A stretch of DNA of 6,307 nt from Bacteroidales bacterium (GTDB lineage: Bacteria > Bacteroidota > Bacteroidia > Bacteroidales > VadinHA17), in assembly GCA_013314865.1 (NCBI GenBank), contig JABUEV010000152.1, forward strand, positions 1-6,307, read 5' to 3'. The position numbers were made by a program, and so were the translations under genes. The notes beneath the pieces were generated by a model, which saw only the letters and a list, made by a program, of their open reading frames with translations, did not search any database and was not told the origin of the DNA. This document shows, piece by piece, positions 1-5,634 of this stretch (the stretch's first letter is position 1; each line of letters begins with the position of its first letter).

Positions 1-247
1 CAATTGACCTGACCTGAAAATCAGTAAGAAAAAAAAGACGTGATAATTCCTGAAGATCCTGTGAATTAATGTTTACGGGATTTTCCGACAGATCTGCAAG
101 TTTTTCAGTTATCTGTTCTGCCATTTCCGGCTCATTTCCGGTCATCTGTTCTATTTCTGATATTATGGCTTCTGAGAGTTTTTCATCCTGTGAAAAGCAC
201 AGGCAGGATATTGACAAATTAATCAACAGAAATATTATTCTCTTCAT
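1..247 (-). CDS. Secreted helix-hairpin-helix domain protein, 5' part only
   Basis: The frame is open from an ATG at 247 to the window edge (82 codons plus one base), so only the N-terminus is present. Residues 1-20 look like a signal peptide: basic start M-K-R, a hydrophobic core, then a likely signal peptidase I site after C-F-S-Q. Residues 21-55 are acidic and predicted helical. Residues 56-82 contain N-P-V-N-I-N-S followed by L-S-R-L-F-F-L-T-D-F-Q, the opening of a ComEA-like HHH segment. From memory, this is the start of a large Bacteroidota family (about 600-700 residues) in which HHH repeats precede a beta-barrel-like region; the missing part cannot confirm that here. HHH motifs usually bind DNA backbone, but function in this exported family is not established. 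The gene lies 15 bases after the beta-barrel gene on the same strand, so the two are probably co-transcribed. It is partial because of the window, not broken. Confidence 0.82.
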   Translation of the reverse strand, partial: MKRIIFLLINLSISCLCFSQDEKLSEAIISEIEQMTGNEPEMAEQITEKLADLSENPVNINSQDLQELSRLFFLTDFQVRSI

Positions 248-254
248 TTTCAAG

Positions 255-259
255 CCCCT
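255..259 (-). promoter_or_regulatory. Candidate ribosome binding site of the HHH gene
   Basis: On the minus strand AGGGG lies 7 bases before the ATG at 247, inside the 15-base gap after the beta-barrel stop codon. It stands out because the other genes here have no clear Shine-Dalgarno sequence, as is common in Bacteroidota. It supports the ATG at 247 as the start. Confidence 0.5.
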
Positions 260-262
260 GTT

Positions 263-1081
263 TCAGTGTATAATGAAGATTAATGATACAGATGACGTAA
301 TACCCAGACATTCATGTGTTGAAAAACTCACGTCAGTCATAACTGATTTGAGCAGATATCCAAGCCCGAAGCTGAAGGATGATGATTCTGTGCTGAATCC
401 TCCTCTAAGGAAGAGATTTCCGGCAAATTCGTACTCAAAGCCTGTTTTGATGTTTAATTTTTTACCGGTGCTTAATTCCGCTTCTATTCCTGTGAAGAGT
501 GACTGGTTCATTTTTATTCCTGCTCCGGCCCTGAGTCGGGAGGGGATGCCTGTTTTTCTCAATGAATTGGGAACAGGATTAAAAAGCTGGATACCTGCAG
601 AAATATTATCTGTTACTGTAATCAATACACCTGTTTCAAATGAGACATACTGATTATTTCTGTATTCTCCTGCCATTCTTTCGATGAAATAGTCAATCTG
701 AACCCCTGCGGAGATTTTTTCTGAAAGCATCAGTCCGCACGCCAGTCCTGCGAAACTCCTGCTGAAATCAGAATAACCGGAATGAGAAAATACACCTGCT
801 ATGGATGTATTGTTTACCGGGAAGATGATACCTGCACTTCGGATTCCTGTTTCCTTAAGGCTGAATCTGTTTTCATAGTTTACACCTGCCCGAATGGATT
901 TGTTATAAGCCAGAATTGCCTGGTTTTGAAATGATGACCAGAAGCCGGTTTTGGAAATGCAGGTGTAGCCTGTTCCTGCCTCTGCAGCTCCGGCGGTAAA
1001 ACTGAAACGGTCAATGCCTGAAGAAGCATGAGACAGTAAAAACAGCAAAACCGAAACAGATATTTTGTGCAGCGAGAACAA
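263..1081 (-). CDS. Secreted outer-membrane beta-barrel protein, PorV/PorQ-like, unknown function
   Basis: The 272-residue product has a signal peptide (residues 1 to about 19, hydrophobic core V-S-V-L-L-F-L-L, likely cleavage after S-H-A). The mature part consists of short amphipathic strands rich in Gly, Ser, Phe and Tyr, for example residues 193-245, as expected of an outer-membrane barrel. Residues 29-58 (A-G-A-A-E-A-G-T-G then F-Q-N-Q-A-I-L-A) resemble the N-terminal G-A-R-x-x-G-M-G and N-P-A-G-L-A pattern of PorV/PorQ/UPF0164 outer-membrane proteins, but the match is loose and no specific family is claimed. The start appears to be TTG at 1081-1079: there is no in-frame ATG before the signal sequence, and an in-frame TAG lies at 1103-1105. 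ATT at 1093-1091 is another possible rare start. The stop is 15 bases before the HHH gene, suggesting a two-gene export or envelope unit. A candidate promoter lies just upstream, so it may be expressed apart from purE. Confidence 0.75.
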   Translation of the reverse strand: MFSLHKISVSVLLFLLSHASSGIDRFSFTAGAAEAGTGYTCISKTGFWSSFQNQAILAYNKSIRAGVNYENRFSLKETGIRSAGIIFPVNNTSIAGVFSHSGYSDFSRSFAGLACGLMLSEKISAGVQIDYFIERMAGEYRNNQYVSFETGVLITVTDNISAGIQLFNPVPNSLRKTGIPSRLRAGAGIKMNQSLFTGIEAELSTGKKLNIKTGFEYEFAGNLFLRGGFSTESSSFSFGLGYLLKSVMTDVSFSTHECLGITSSVSLIFIIH

Positions 1082-1102
1082 AACTGTTTCAATACTATTC
1101 TG

Positions 1103-1133
1103 CTAAAATAGCAAAAAAATTCAGGATTTGCAA
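1103..1133 (-). promoter_or_regulatory. Candidate Bacteroidota-type promoter for the beta-barrel/HHH pair
   Basis: On the minus strand TTG (1133-1131) is followed by a 20-base spacer and TATTTTAG (1110-1103). This fits the Bacteroidota primary-sigma pattern TTTG-N19-21-TAnnTTTG with one mismatch in the -7 element. Transcription would begin near 1097, leaving a leader of about 16 bases before the TTG start. The -7 box contains the in-frame TAG that limits the gene's 5' end. Confidence 0.5.
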
Positions 1134-1170
1134 CAGATTTAACTGTTAAACCTGTCCTTTCAGGAAACAA

Positions 1171-1677
1171 CTAATTTGTTTTATACTGGTATTTTATTTT
1201 TGACAGTTCCCTGTTGGCTTCCACAATTTTTTCCTTAAGATTTTCCTTGTATTTTATTATCTCCTTAAGGATTTCATCATTTCCTGCGGCAATTATCTGG
1301 GCGGCAAGTATTGCAGCATTCTGAGCTGAATTCACTCCAACTGTGGCCACGGGGATTCCAGGAGGCATCTGGAGAATTGAAAATATTGAATCAAGCCCTT
1401 CGAGGGATGCTTTTATAGGTACACCTATAACCGGAAGAGGTGTCATTGATGCTATAACCCCGGGCAAGTGTGCCGCCATTCCTGCGGCCGCTATGATTAC
1501 TTTAATGCCCCTGCCTGCAGCTCCCTTTGCAAATTTCTCTACTTCTTCGGGCGTCCTGTGTGCCGACAATGCGTTTATCTCAAACGGTATCCTGAAATCA
1601 TTTAAAATCTGTGCAGCTTTATCCATTACGGGCAGGTCAGAAGTGCTTCCCATTATTATACTTACCAGCGGATCCAT
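1171..1677 (-). CDS. purE: N5-carboxyaminoimidazole ribonucleotide mutase (PurE, class I)
   Basis: PurE moves the carboxylate of N5-CAIR to C4 to give CAIR in cytosolic de novo purine synthesis. At 168 residues it has the usual length. Visible motifs are G-S-T-S-D (10-14, phosphate/ribose binding), S-A-H-R-T-P-E (38-44, with His40 matching the catalytic histidine of E. coli PurE), A-A-G-M-A-A-H-L-P-G (64-73) and the S-I-L-Q-M-P-P-G-I-P-V-A-T segment (100-112). The A-A-H-L-P-G form points to the class I mutase rather than the class II AIR carboxylase. The lysine/glutamate-rich C-terminal helix is normal. No purK is seen in the window, although class I PurE normally works after PurK. The ATG at 1677 is chosen because the G-S-T-S-D motif starts nine residues in, as in homologues; no Shine-Dalgarno is visible. 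It is divergent from hpt across 86 bases. Confidence 0.96.
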   Translation of the reverse strand: MDPLVSIIMGSTSDLPVMDKAAQILNDFRIPFEINALSAHRTPEEVEKFAKGAAGRGIKVIIAAAGMAAHLPGVIASMTPLPVIGVPIKASLEGLDSIFSILQMPPGIPVATVGVNSAQNAAILAAQIIAAGNDEILKEIIKYKENLKEKIVEANRELSKIKYQYKTN

Positions 1678-1697
1678 TTTTATCAGTTTAATTTAAC

Positions 1698-1729
1698 TTG
1701 CAGGAAAAGACAAAAGTAAACTATTATTT
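1698..1729 (+). promoter_or_regulatory. Weak candidate promoter for the hpt operon
   Basis: TTG at 1698-1700, a 21-base spacer and TATTATTT at 1722-1729 have the right geometry for a Bacteroidota promoter, but the -7 element has two mismatches. TATTTTCG at 1733-1740 is closer to TAnnTTTG (one mismatch) but lacks a correctly spaced -33 element. An hpt promoter must lie in or near this 86-base gap, as no gene on the same strand precedes it here; which element is used is uncertain. Confidence 0.25.
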
Positions 1730-1743
1730 TCATATTTTCGCAA
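1711..1743 (-). promoter_or_regulatory. Candidate Bacteroidota-type promoter for purE
   Basis: On the minus strand TACTTTTG (1718-1711) matches the TAnnTTTG -7 consensus exactly, and TTG (1743-1741) lies 22 bases before it as a possible -33 element, slightly longer than the usual spacing. Transcription would start near 1705, giving a leader of about 28 bases. An imperfect palindrome, AGTT-N6-AACT (1685-1698), lies in that leader. Confidence 0.5.
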
Positions 1744-1763
1744 CGGCAGAATATGCGTTTTAA

Positions 1764-2300
1764 ATGAAGGAAATCCTTATTAAAGACAAGCTGTTCAGAG
1801 TTCTGATTTCCGGCAGGAGAATCAGCAGGAGAATCGATGCTATTGCCTCAAGTATTAACAGTGATTTTGAAGGCAGAGAGGTTATTTTTATCGGCATACT
1901 CAACGGAGCCTTCATGTTTGCAGCAGACCTGTTCAAACGGATTAACCTCAAAGCCAAAATCTCTTTTGTCAAGCTTTCCTCATACCGGGGGACAAGTTCC
2001 ACAGGTAATATCAGGGAACTGGTTGGACTGAACGAGAATCTTGAAAACAAAACCATTATAATACTGGAAGATATTATTGATTCAGGAGAAACGCTTGAAT
2101 GGATAGTTAATGATTTGACAGCAAGAAAAGTGGCTGAGATTAGGGTGGCTGCGCTTCTTCTTAAACCGGATGCATATTCAGGAAAGATTCCTGTCGATTA
2201 TGTGGGATTTAAAATCCCTCGCGATTTTGTTGTTGGCTACGGGCTTGATTATGATGGTTTTGGACGCAATCTTTCATCGGTATATTCACTTGTTAAATAA
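1764..2300 (+). CDS. hpt: Hypoxanthine phosphoribosyltransferase (Hpt)
   Basis: Hpt salvages hypoxanthine (often also guanine) with PRPP to form IMP or GMP in the cytosol. The 178-residue protein shows the type I phosphoribosyltransferase fold signs in order: G-I-L-N-G-A-F-M-F (44-52, loop I), S-Y-R-G-T (73-77, flexible loop II), and the PRPP signature I-L-E-D-I-I-D-S-G-E-T (100-110), where Asp106 matches the catalytic-base aspartate (human Asp137). Lys134 in L-L-L-K-P matches the base-contacting lysine (human Lys165), and D-F-V-V-G-Y-G-L-D (154-162) forms the purine and Mg site. The ATG at 1764 is chosen because an upstream ATG at 1753 is followed at once by an in-frame stop. It opens the rightward operon, 15 bases before adk. 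Guanine versus hypoxanthine preference cannot be told from sequence. Confidence 0.95.
   Translation: MKEILIKDKLFRVLISGRRISRRIDAIASSINSDFEGREVIFIGILNGAFMFAADLFKRINLKAKISFVKLSSYRGTSSTGNIRELVGLNENLENKTIIILEDIIDSGETLEWIVNDLTARKVAEIRVAALLLKPDAYSGKIPVDYVGFKIPRDFVVGYGLDYDGFGRNLSSVYSLVK
1812..1835 (+). repeat. 12-base tandem repeat inside hpt
   Basis: Two adjacent 12-base units (1812-1823 and 1824-1835) differ only at the first base and encode G-R-R-I then S-R-R-I (residues 17-24). It keeps the frame and seems not to add length relative to other Hpt proteins, so it may be chance or an old duplication. Confidence 0.7.
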
Positions 2301-2315
2301 TTAAATTGTGTTTGT

Positions 2316-2891
2316 ATGGTAAACATTTTGATTTTTGGTCCTCCGGGATCAGGGAAAGGAACTCAGTCGGTCAGGCTGGCAGAGAAATTCAATCTTACAC
2401 ATTTATCAACGGGCGATATGCTCAGGGCAGAAATTGCCGCCGGCACGGAATTAGGAAGGAAAATGAGCTCAATTATGTCGAAGGGCGAGCTGGTTCCCGA
2501 TGAAGTCGTCATTGAAATGATAGCTTCAAAAATTGACTCCACAAAAGACTCCAATGGATTTTTGTATGATGGCTTTCCACGCACTGTTGCCCAGACTGTC
2601 TCTCTTGAAAAAATGCTTGGTGAGAGAGGTATGAAGATTGACACAATGCTCGTTCTGGAGGTTGACCATGATGAGCTGGTAAAAAGACTGATAGGCCGGG
2701 CTGAAGTTTCCGGAAGGCCTGACGATAAAGACACTGCTGTGATTGAAAACAGGATAGAAGTCTACAGGGAAAAAACTGAACCAATAATAGATTATTGCCG
2801 TACGAAAGGAATTTATCAGCCTGTAAACGGAATGGGCACCATCGAGGAGATATTCGAAAGACTTTCTTCATATCTGAGCCCACTTGTCTGA
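2316..2891 (+). CDS. adk: Adenylate kinase, short-LID form
   Basis: Adk catalyses ATP + AMP to 2 ADP in the cytosol and is essential for adenylate balance. The 191-residue protein has the P-loop G-P-P-G-S-G-K-G-T (8-16), the AMP-binding elements S-T-G-D-M-L-R (31-37) and G-E-L-V-P-D (57-62), and the D-G-F-P-R-T motif (85-90). The LID (about 128-139, G-R-A-E-V-S-G-R-P-D-D-K) is short and lacks the four-cysteine zinc-binding insertion of long bacterial forms. Arg134 and Arg146 are the expected phosphate-contacting arginines. The start at 2316 places the P-loop at the normal distance from the N-terminus. It lies 15 bases after hpt and 45 bases before obgE; hpt-adk-obgE is an order I recall as common in Bacteroidota. 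No Shine-Dalgarno is visible. Confidence 0.97.
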   Translation: MVNILIFGPPGSGKGTQSVRLAEKFNLTHLSTGDMLRAEIAAGTELGRKMSSIMSKGELVPDEVVIEMIASKIDSTKDSNGFLYDGFPRTVAQTVSLEKMLGERGMKIDTMLVLEVDHDELVKRLIGRAEVSGRPDDKDTAVIENRIEVYREKTEPIIDYCRTKGIYQPVNGMGTIEEIFERLSSYLSPLV

Positions 2892-2936
2892 GCATTTCAC
2901 AACTCTGAAACTGAAATGTAAACAACTGCCCTTTTC

Positions 2937-3926
2937 ATGTCGTCCTCCAGTTTCATCGATTATGTCAGGATTTACTGCCGTGCCGGCAAGGGAGGGGCAG
3001 GTTCAGCGCACCTCCGCAGGGAGAAATTTGTGCCTAAGGGCGGACCTGACGGAGGAGACGGAGGAAGGGGCGGCCATATCATTCTGAAAGGTAACAGCCA
3101 GCTCTGGACTCTCCTGCATCTCAAATACAAACGTCATATTTTTGCCGGTAACGGAGGTGCAGGAGGAGCCCAGCAGTCGACCGGAGCCGACGGGAAAGAT
3201 ATCATTGTTGAAGTGCCGTTGGGGACCATAGCAAAAAACGGCTCAACGGGAGAGGTACTTTTTGAGATAACAGACAATGACGATGAAAAAATCCTTGCAA
3301 GAGGAGGCCGGGGCGGACTGGGAAATACTCATTTCAAGTCACCTGTAAACCAAACCCCAAGGTATGCCCAGCCAGGAGAACCCGGAGAAGAGGGATCTTT
3401 TATCCTTGAACTAAAAATACTTGCAGATGTCGGACTGGTTGGGTTCCCTAATGCAGGAAAATCAACACTGCTCTCTGTTATGTCTGCTGCAAAACCTAAA
3501 ATTGCTGATTATCCTTTTACCACTCTTACCCCAAACCTTGGCATTGTAAGGTATCTTGACAACAAATCCTTTGTAATGGCAGATATCCCCGGACTGATCG
3601 AGGGTGCTCATACGGGTAAAGGACTGGGAATAAGATTTCTGAGACATATCGAAAGAAATTCCCTGCTGCTTTTTCTAATCCCGGCAGACAGTAAAGATAT
3701 AAGGAAGGAATATGAGATTCTCCTTAATGAGCTTAAAATGTACAACCCGGAACTGCTTGACAAAAAACGCATCCTGGCAGTATCAAAATCAGACCTTCTT
3801 GACAGCGAACTGCTTTCTGAGATGAAAAATGAACTGCCGGATATTCCGGCTGTATTTATTTCTTCATTTACCGGATATGGAATCAACCGTCTCAAAAGCC
3901 TGATCTGGGAAACTCTAAACAGCTGA
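2937..3926 (+). CDS. obgE: Obg family GTPase (ObgE/CgtA)
   Basis: ObgE is a conserved GTPase that binds the 50S ribosomal subunit and links late ribosome assembly to GTP/ppGpp levels. The 329-residue protein has the glycine-rich Obg fold at residues 6-162 ([31 protein letters not shown]) and then the G domain: G1 G-F-P-N-A-G-K-S-T (169-177), switch I/G2 Y-P-F-T-T-L-T-P-N (192-200), G3 D-I-P-G-L-I-E-G-A (216-224), G4 S-K-S-D (283-286) and G5 near S-S-F-T-G-Y-G-I (309-316). It ends soon after G5, so the C-terminal OCT domain found in some Obg proteins is absent. G4 has Ser where N-K-x-D is usual; I recall T/S-K-S-D in other Bacteroidota Obg proteins, so this is probably a lineage trait. The PAP2 gene starts 3 bases after its stop, implying translational coupling. 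Confidence 0.97.
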   Translation: MSSSSFIDYVRIYCRAGKGGAGSAHLRREKFVPKGGPDGGDGGRGGHIILKGNSQLWTLLHLKYKRHIFAGNGGAGGAQQSTGADGKDIIVEVPLGTIAKNGSTGEVLFEITDNDDEKILARGGRGGLGNTHFKSPVNQTPRYAQPGEPGEEGSFILELKILADVGLVGFPNAGKSTLLSVMSAAKPKIADYPFTTLTPNLGIVRYLDNKSFVMADIPGLIEGAHTGKGLGIRFLRHIERNSLLLFLIPADSKDIRKEYEILLNELKMYNPELLDKKRILAVSKSDLLDSELLSEMKNELPDIPAVFISSFTGYGINRLKSLIWETLNS

Positions 3927-3929
3927 ATA

Positions 3930-4529
3930 ATGCTTGAACAACTGGACAAACAGCTTTTTCTTTACCTGAATTCCTTCAATTCTCCTTTCTGGGACCGGGC
4001 AATGAGCATCATCAGCGGCATTGCCACATGGATACCTCTGTATCTGGTCATCATGGCAATGCTGGCTGTGAAATACAGAAAAAAATTCTTCATCCTCCTG
4101 ATTTTTATAATCATTGCTGTAACCCTTTCTGATCAGTTGTCTGTTCTGATTAAGAATATTGTACTCCGCCTGCGCCCTTGTTATGAGCCTTCACTCGAAG
4201 GACTTGTCCATAATGTGAACGGGAGATGCGGTGGAAAATATAGTTTTGTTTCTTCTCACGCTACCAATTCTTTTAATGTTGCAGTTCTTTCACTGCTTCT
4301 TATCCGAAAAAGATGGTTTTCAGCGGGTATAATTCTCTGGGCCGCCGTCGTGGGCTACAGCAGAATATACCTTGGAGTACACTATCCTGGTGACGTCCTG
4401 GGAGGCGCTTCCCTCGGAATGCTTATTGGATGGAGCGTTTATAACATGTATTACCGTGCCGACAGGTACCTTGTCCGGAGAAATAAATATCTGAGCGCAA
4501 AAAAATCCAACAGCAATGCACCGGAATGA
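3930..4529 (+). CDS. PAP2-family membrane phosphatase
   Basis: This 199-residue integral membrane protein belongs to the PAP2/acid phosphatase superfamily. Motif 1 is K75-x6-R82-P83, motif 2 is S108-S109-H110 (in F-V-S-S-H-A-T-N-S), and motif 3 is S144-R145-x5-H151-x3-D155, so the conserved lysine, arginines, both histidines and the aspartate are present. Motif 2 has V-S-S-H instead of classic P-S-G-H, a form I recall from other Bacteroidota members. Hydrophobic segments near 25-47, 52-70, 112-125, 130-148 and 157-174 suggest five or six membrane helices with the active site facing the periplasm; the C-terminal tail is basic. Likely substrates are lipid phosphates: undecaprenyl pyrophosphate, phosphatidic acid or phosphatidylglycerol phosphate, or lipid A phosphate (LpxE/LpxF type). 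Sequence alone does not decide. Its 3-base gap from obgE and the nearby plsC suit an envelope-lipid role. Confidence 0.9.
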   Translation: MLEQLDKQLFLYLNSFNSPFWDRAMSIISGIATWIPLYLVIMAMLAVKYRKKFFILLIFIIIAVTLSDQLSVLIKNIVLRLRPCYEPSLEGLVHNVNGRCGGKYSFVSSHATNSFNVAVLSLLLIRKRWFSAGIILWAAVVGYSRIYLGVHYPGDVLGGASLGMLIGWSVYNMYYRADRYLVRRNKYLSAKKSNSNAPE

Positions 4530-4595
4530 GTCCGGCCTGATTTCACCAATATGACAGAAACCGTATATAAAGCCGCATGATAACCCTCCAAAACC

Positions 4596-5546
4596 ATGAT
4601 ATGCTTTTATAATGAATCACATGATCCTTACTTTAATCTGGCTGTTGAAGAATACCTCCTTAAAGAAAAAAAGGATGAATTCATTGTAATTTCCGTTAAC
4701 GATCCTTCCGTTATCATCGGGAAGCATCAGGTTGCCCACAGGGAAACAGATACTGAACAGGTCACAAGAAATAAGATACCTGTAATCAGAAGAATCACCG
4801 GAGGAGGCACTGTTTATCATGATCATGGTAATGTGAATTTTGCATTTATCCTGAACAGTGAGCCCGGCAGACAGGTTGACTTCAGAAAATATACTCTTCC
4901 TGTAATGGGATTTCTTAAATACTTCGGTGTTAATGCAGAATTCGGCGATAAGAATGATATCAGGGCTGAAGGGTTTAAGATTTCGGGCAATGCCGAGCAT
5001 GTTTACCGCAACAGGGTACTGCACCACGGTACCCTGCTTTTTGATGCTGACCTCCAAATGCTTCGCTCTGTCATCCGGAAAGCTACTGATAAATATATTA
5101 CCAGGGCAGTAAGATCCAATCCGTCACCGGTGACAAATCTTAAAGGCAAAATGAGGGATATCGATTCAGTTTCAGGATTCATTACAGCCATTATGGTGTG
5201 GCTCAGTTCATATTTCGGCGGAGATGTAATTAAAAGTCTGACAGATGAGGATGCCATGAAGATTTACCATCTTTCGGCTGACAAATACAGGAAATGGGAC
5301 TGGAATTATGGTTACGGGCCTGAATATATATTTTCAAATGATTTCATCCTGGAAGGTTTGCCTCATCATTGCACATTTGAAGTGAAAGAGGGAATAATCA
5401 TAAAATCGAAAATATCAGGCTTGCCGGAAATGGAAAATATATCAGCAAAGCTGACAGGATATCCTCATATGCCTGATGAAATGTATGATCTTTTCCGGAA
5501 AAACAACTGTCCGGTTTCGTGGGATGACATATTTAATTTTTTCTGA
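4596..5546 (+). CDS. lplA: Lipoate-protein ligase A
   Basis: LplA activates free lipoate with ATP to lipoyl-AMP and transfers it to the lysine of lipoyl domains (2-oxoacid dehydrogenase E2 subunits, GcvH) in the cytosol. The 316-residue protein has the biotin/lipoate-ligase fold with R-R-I-T-G-G-G-T-V-Y-H-D (65-76), G-N-V-N-F-A-F (78-84), the region K128-I-S-G-N-A (Lys128 matching the catalytic lysine near E. coli LplA Lys133) and H-H-G-T-L-L (143-148). Residues after about 225 form a C-terminal accessory domain opening with K-W-D-W-N-Y-G (233-239), as in full LplA enzymes that carry out both steps. The ATG at 4596 is chosen because the next ATG (4601) is out of frame and the protein begins, as in the family, just before Y-N-E-S-x-D-P-Y-F-N-L-A-x-E-E. 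It lies 66 bases after the PAP2 gene with no clear promoter, so it may be read through. No substrate protein gene is in the window. Confidence 0.94.
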   Translation: MICFYNESHDPYFNLAVEEYLLKEKKDEFIVISVNDPSVIIGKHQVAHRETDTEQVTRNKIPVIRRITGGGTVYHDHGNVNFAFILNSEPGRQVDFRKYTLPVMGFLKYFGVNAEFGDKNDIRAEGFKISGNAEHVYRNRVLHHGTLLFDADLQMLRSVIRKATDKYITRAVRSNPSPVTNLKGKMRDIDSVSGFITAIMVWLSSYFGGDVIKSLTDEDAMKIYHLSADKYRKWDWNYGYGPEYIFSNDFILEGLPHHCTFEVKEGIIIKSKISGLPEMENISAKLTGYPHMPDEMYDLFRKNNCPVSWDDIFNFF

Positions 5547-5566
5547 TTAATTTAACAAACTTATTC

Positions 5567-5617
5567 CCTTCACTTAACCTTACCATTAAGAGCAGATAGT
5601 AGGACTTTTTGAAGGTT
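5567..5617 (+). other. Overlapping inverted repeats in the lplA-plsC gap
   Basis: The 88-base gap (5547-5634) contains CCTTCA (5567-5572) complementary to TGAAGG (5610-5615), and AACCTT (5576-5581) complementary to AAGGTT (5612-5617). The two right arms overlap, so only one stem can form at a time. A third short stem, CTTAA (5573-5577) with TTAAG (5586-5590), stacks next to the first. No T-tract follows as for an intrinsic terminator, and no good TAnnTTTG promoter is seen in the gap. It may be a leader structure or chance. Confidence 0.25.
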
Positions 5618-5634
5618 GTTCCCTTAAATAACTG

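Noticed and set aside
69..653. Plus-strand open frame of 194 codons across the HHH and beta-barrel genes
   Set aside because: It is antisense to two genes with clear signal peptides, spans their gap, and its product is low-complexity Ser/Pro/Ile-rich with no recognisable domain.
1132..1147. Inverted repeat AACAG-N6-CTGTT between purE and the beta-barrel gene, as a purE terminator or operator
   Set aside because: The stem is 5 base pairs and AT-rich, and the nearest T-run on the minus strand is about 13 bases away. It also overlaps the -33 element of a better-supported promoter.
1343..1696. Plus-strand open frame of 117 codons opposite purE
   Set aside because: It is antisense to the well-conserved PurE coding sequence, and its open state reflects that gene's codon use.
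2363..2925. Minus-strand open frames (123 and 138 codons) opposite adk
   Set aside because: Both overlap the confident adk gene and lack signal, motif or plausible composition.
4521..4535. Perfect small hairpin CCGGA-ATGAG-TCCGG spanning the PAP2 stop codon, as a terminator
   Set aside because: The stem is only 5 base pairs and no T-tract follows, so an intrinsic terminator is not supported; lplA may be read through.
4617..5257. Minus-strand open frames (146 and 84 codons) opposite lplA
   Set aside because: They are antisense shadows of lplA, whose ligase motifs lie across the same bases.
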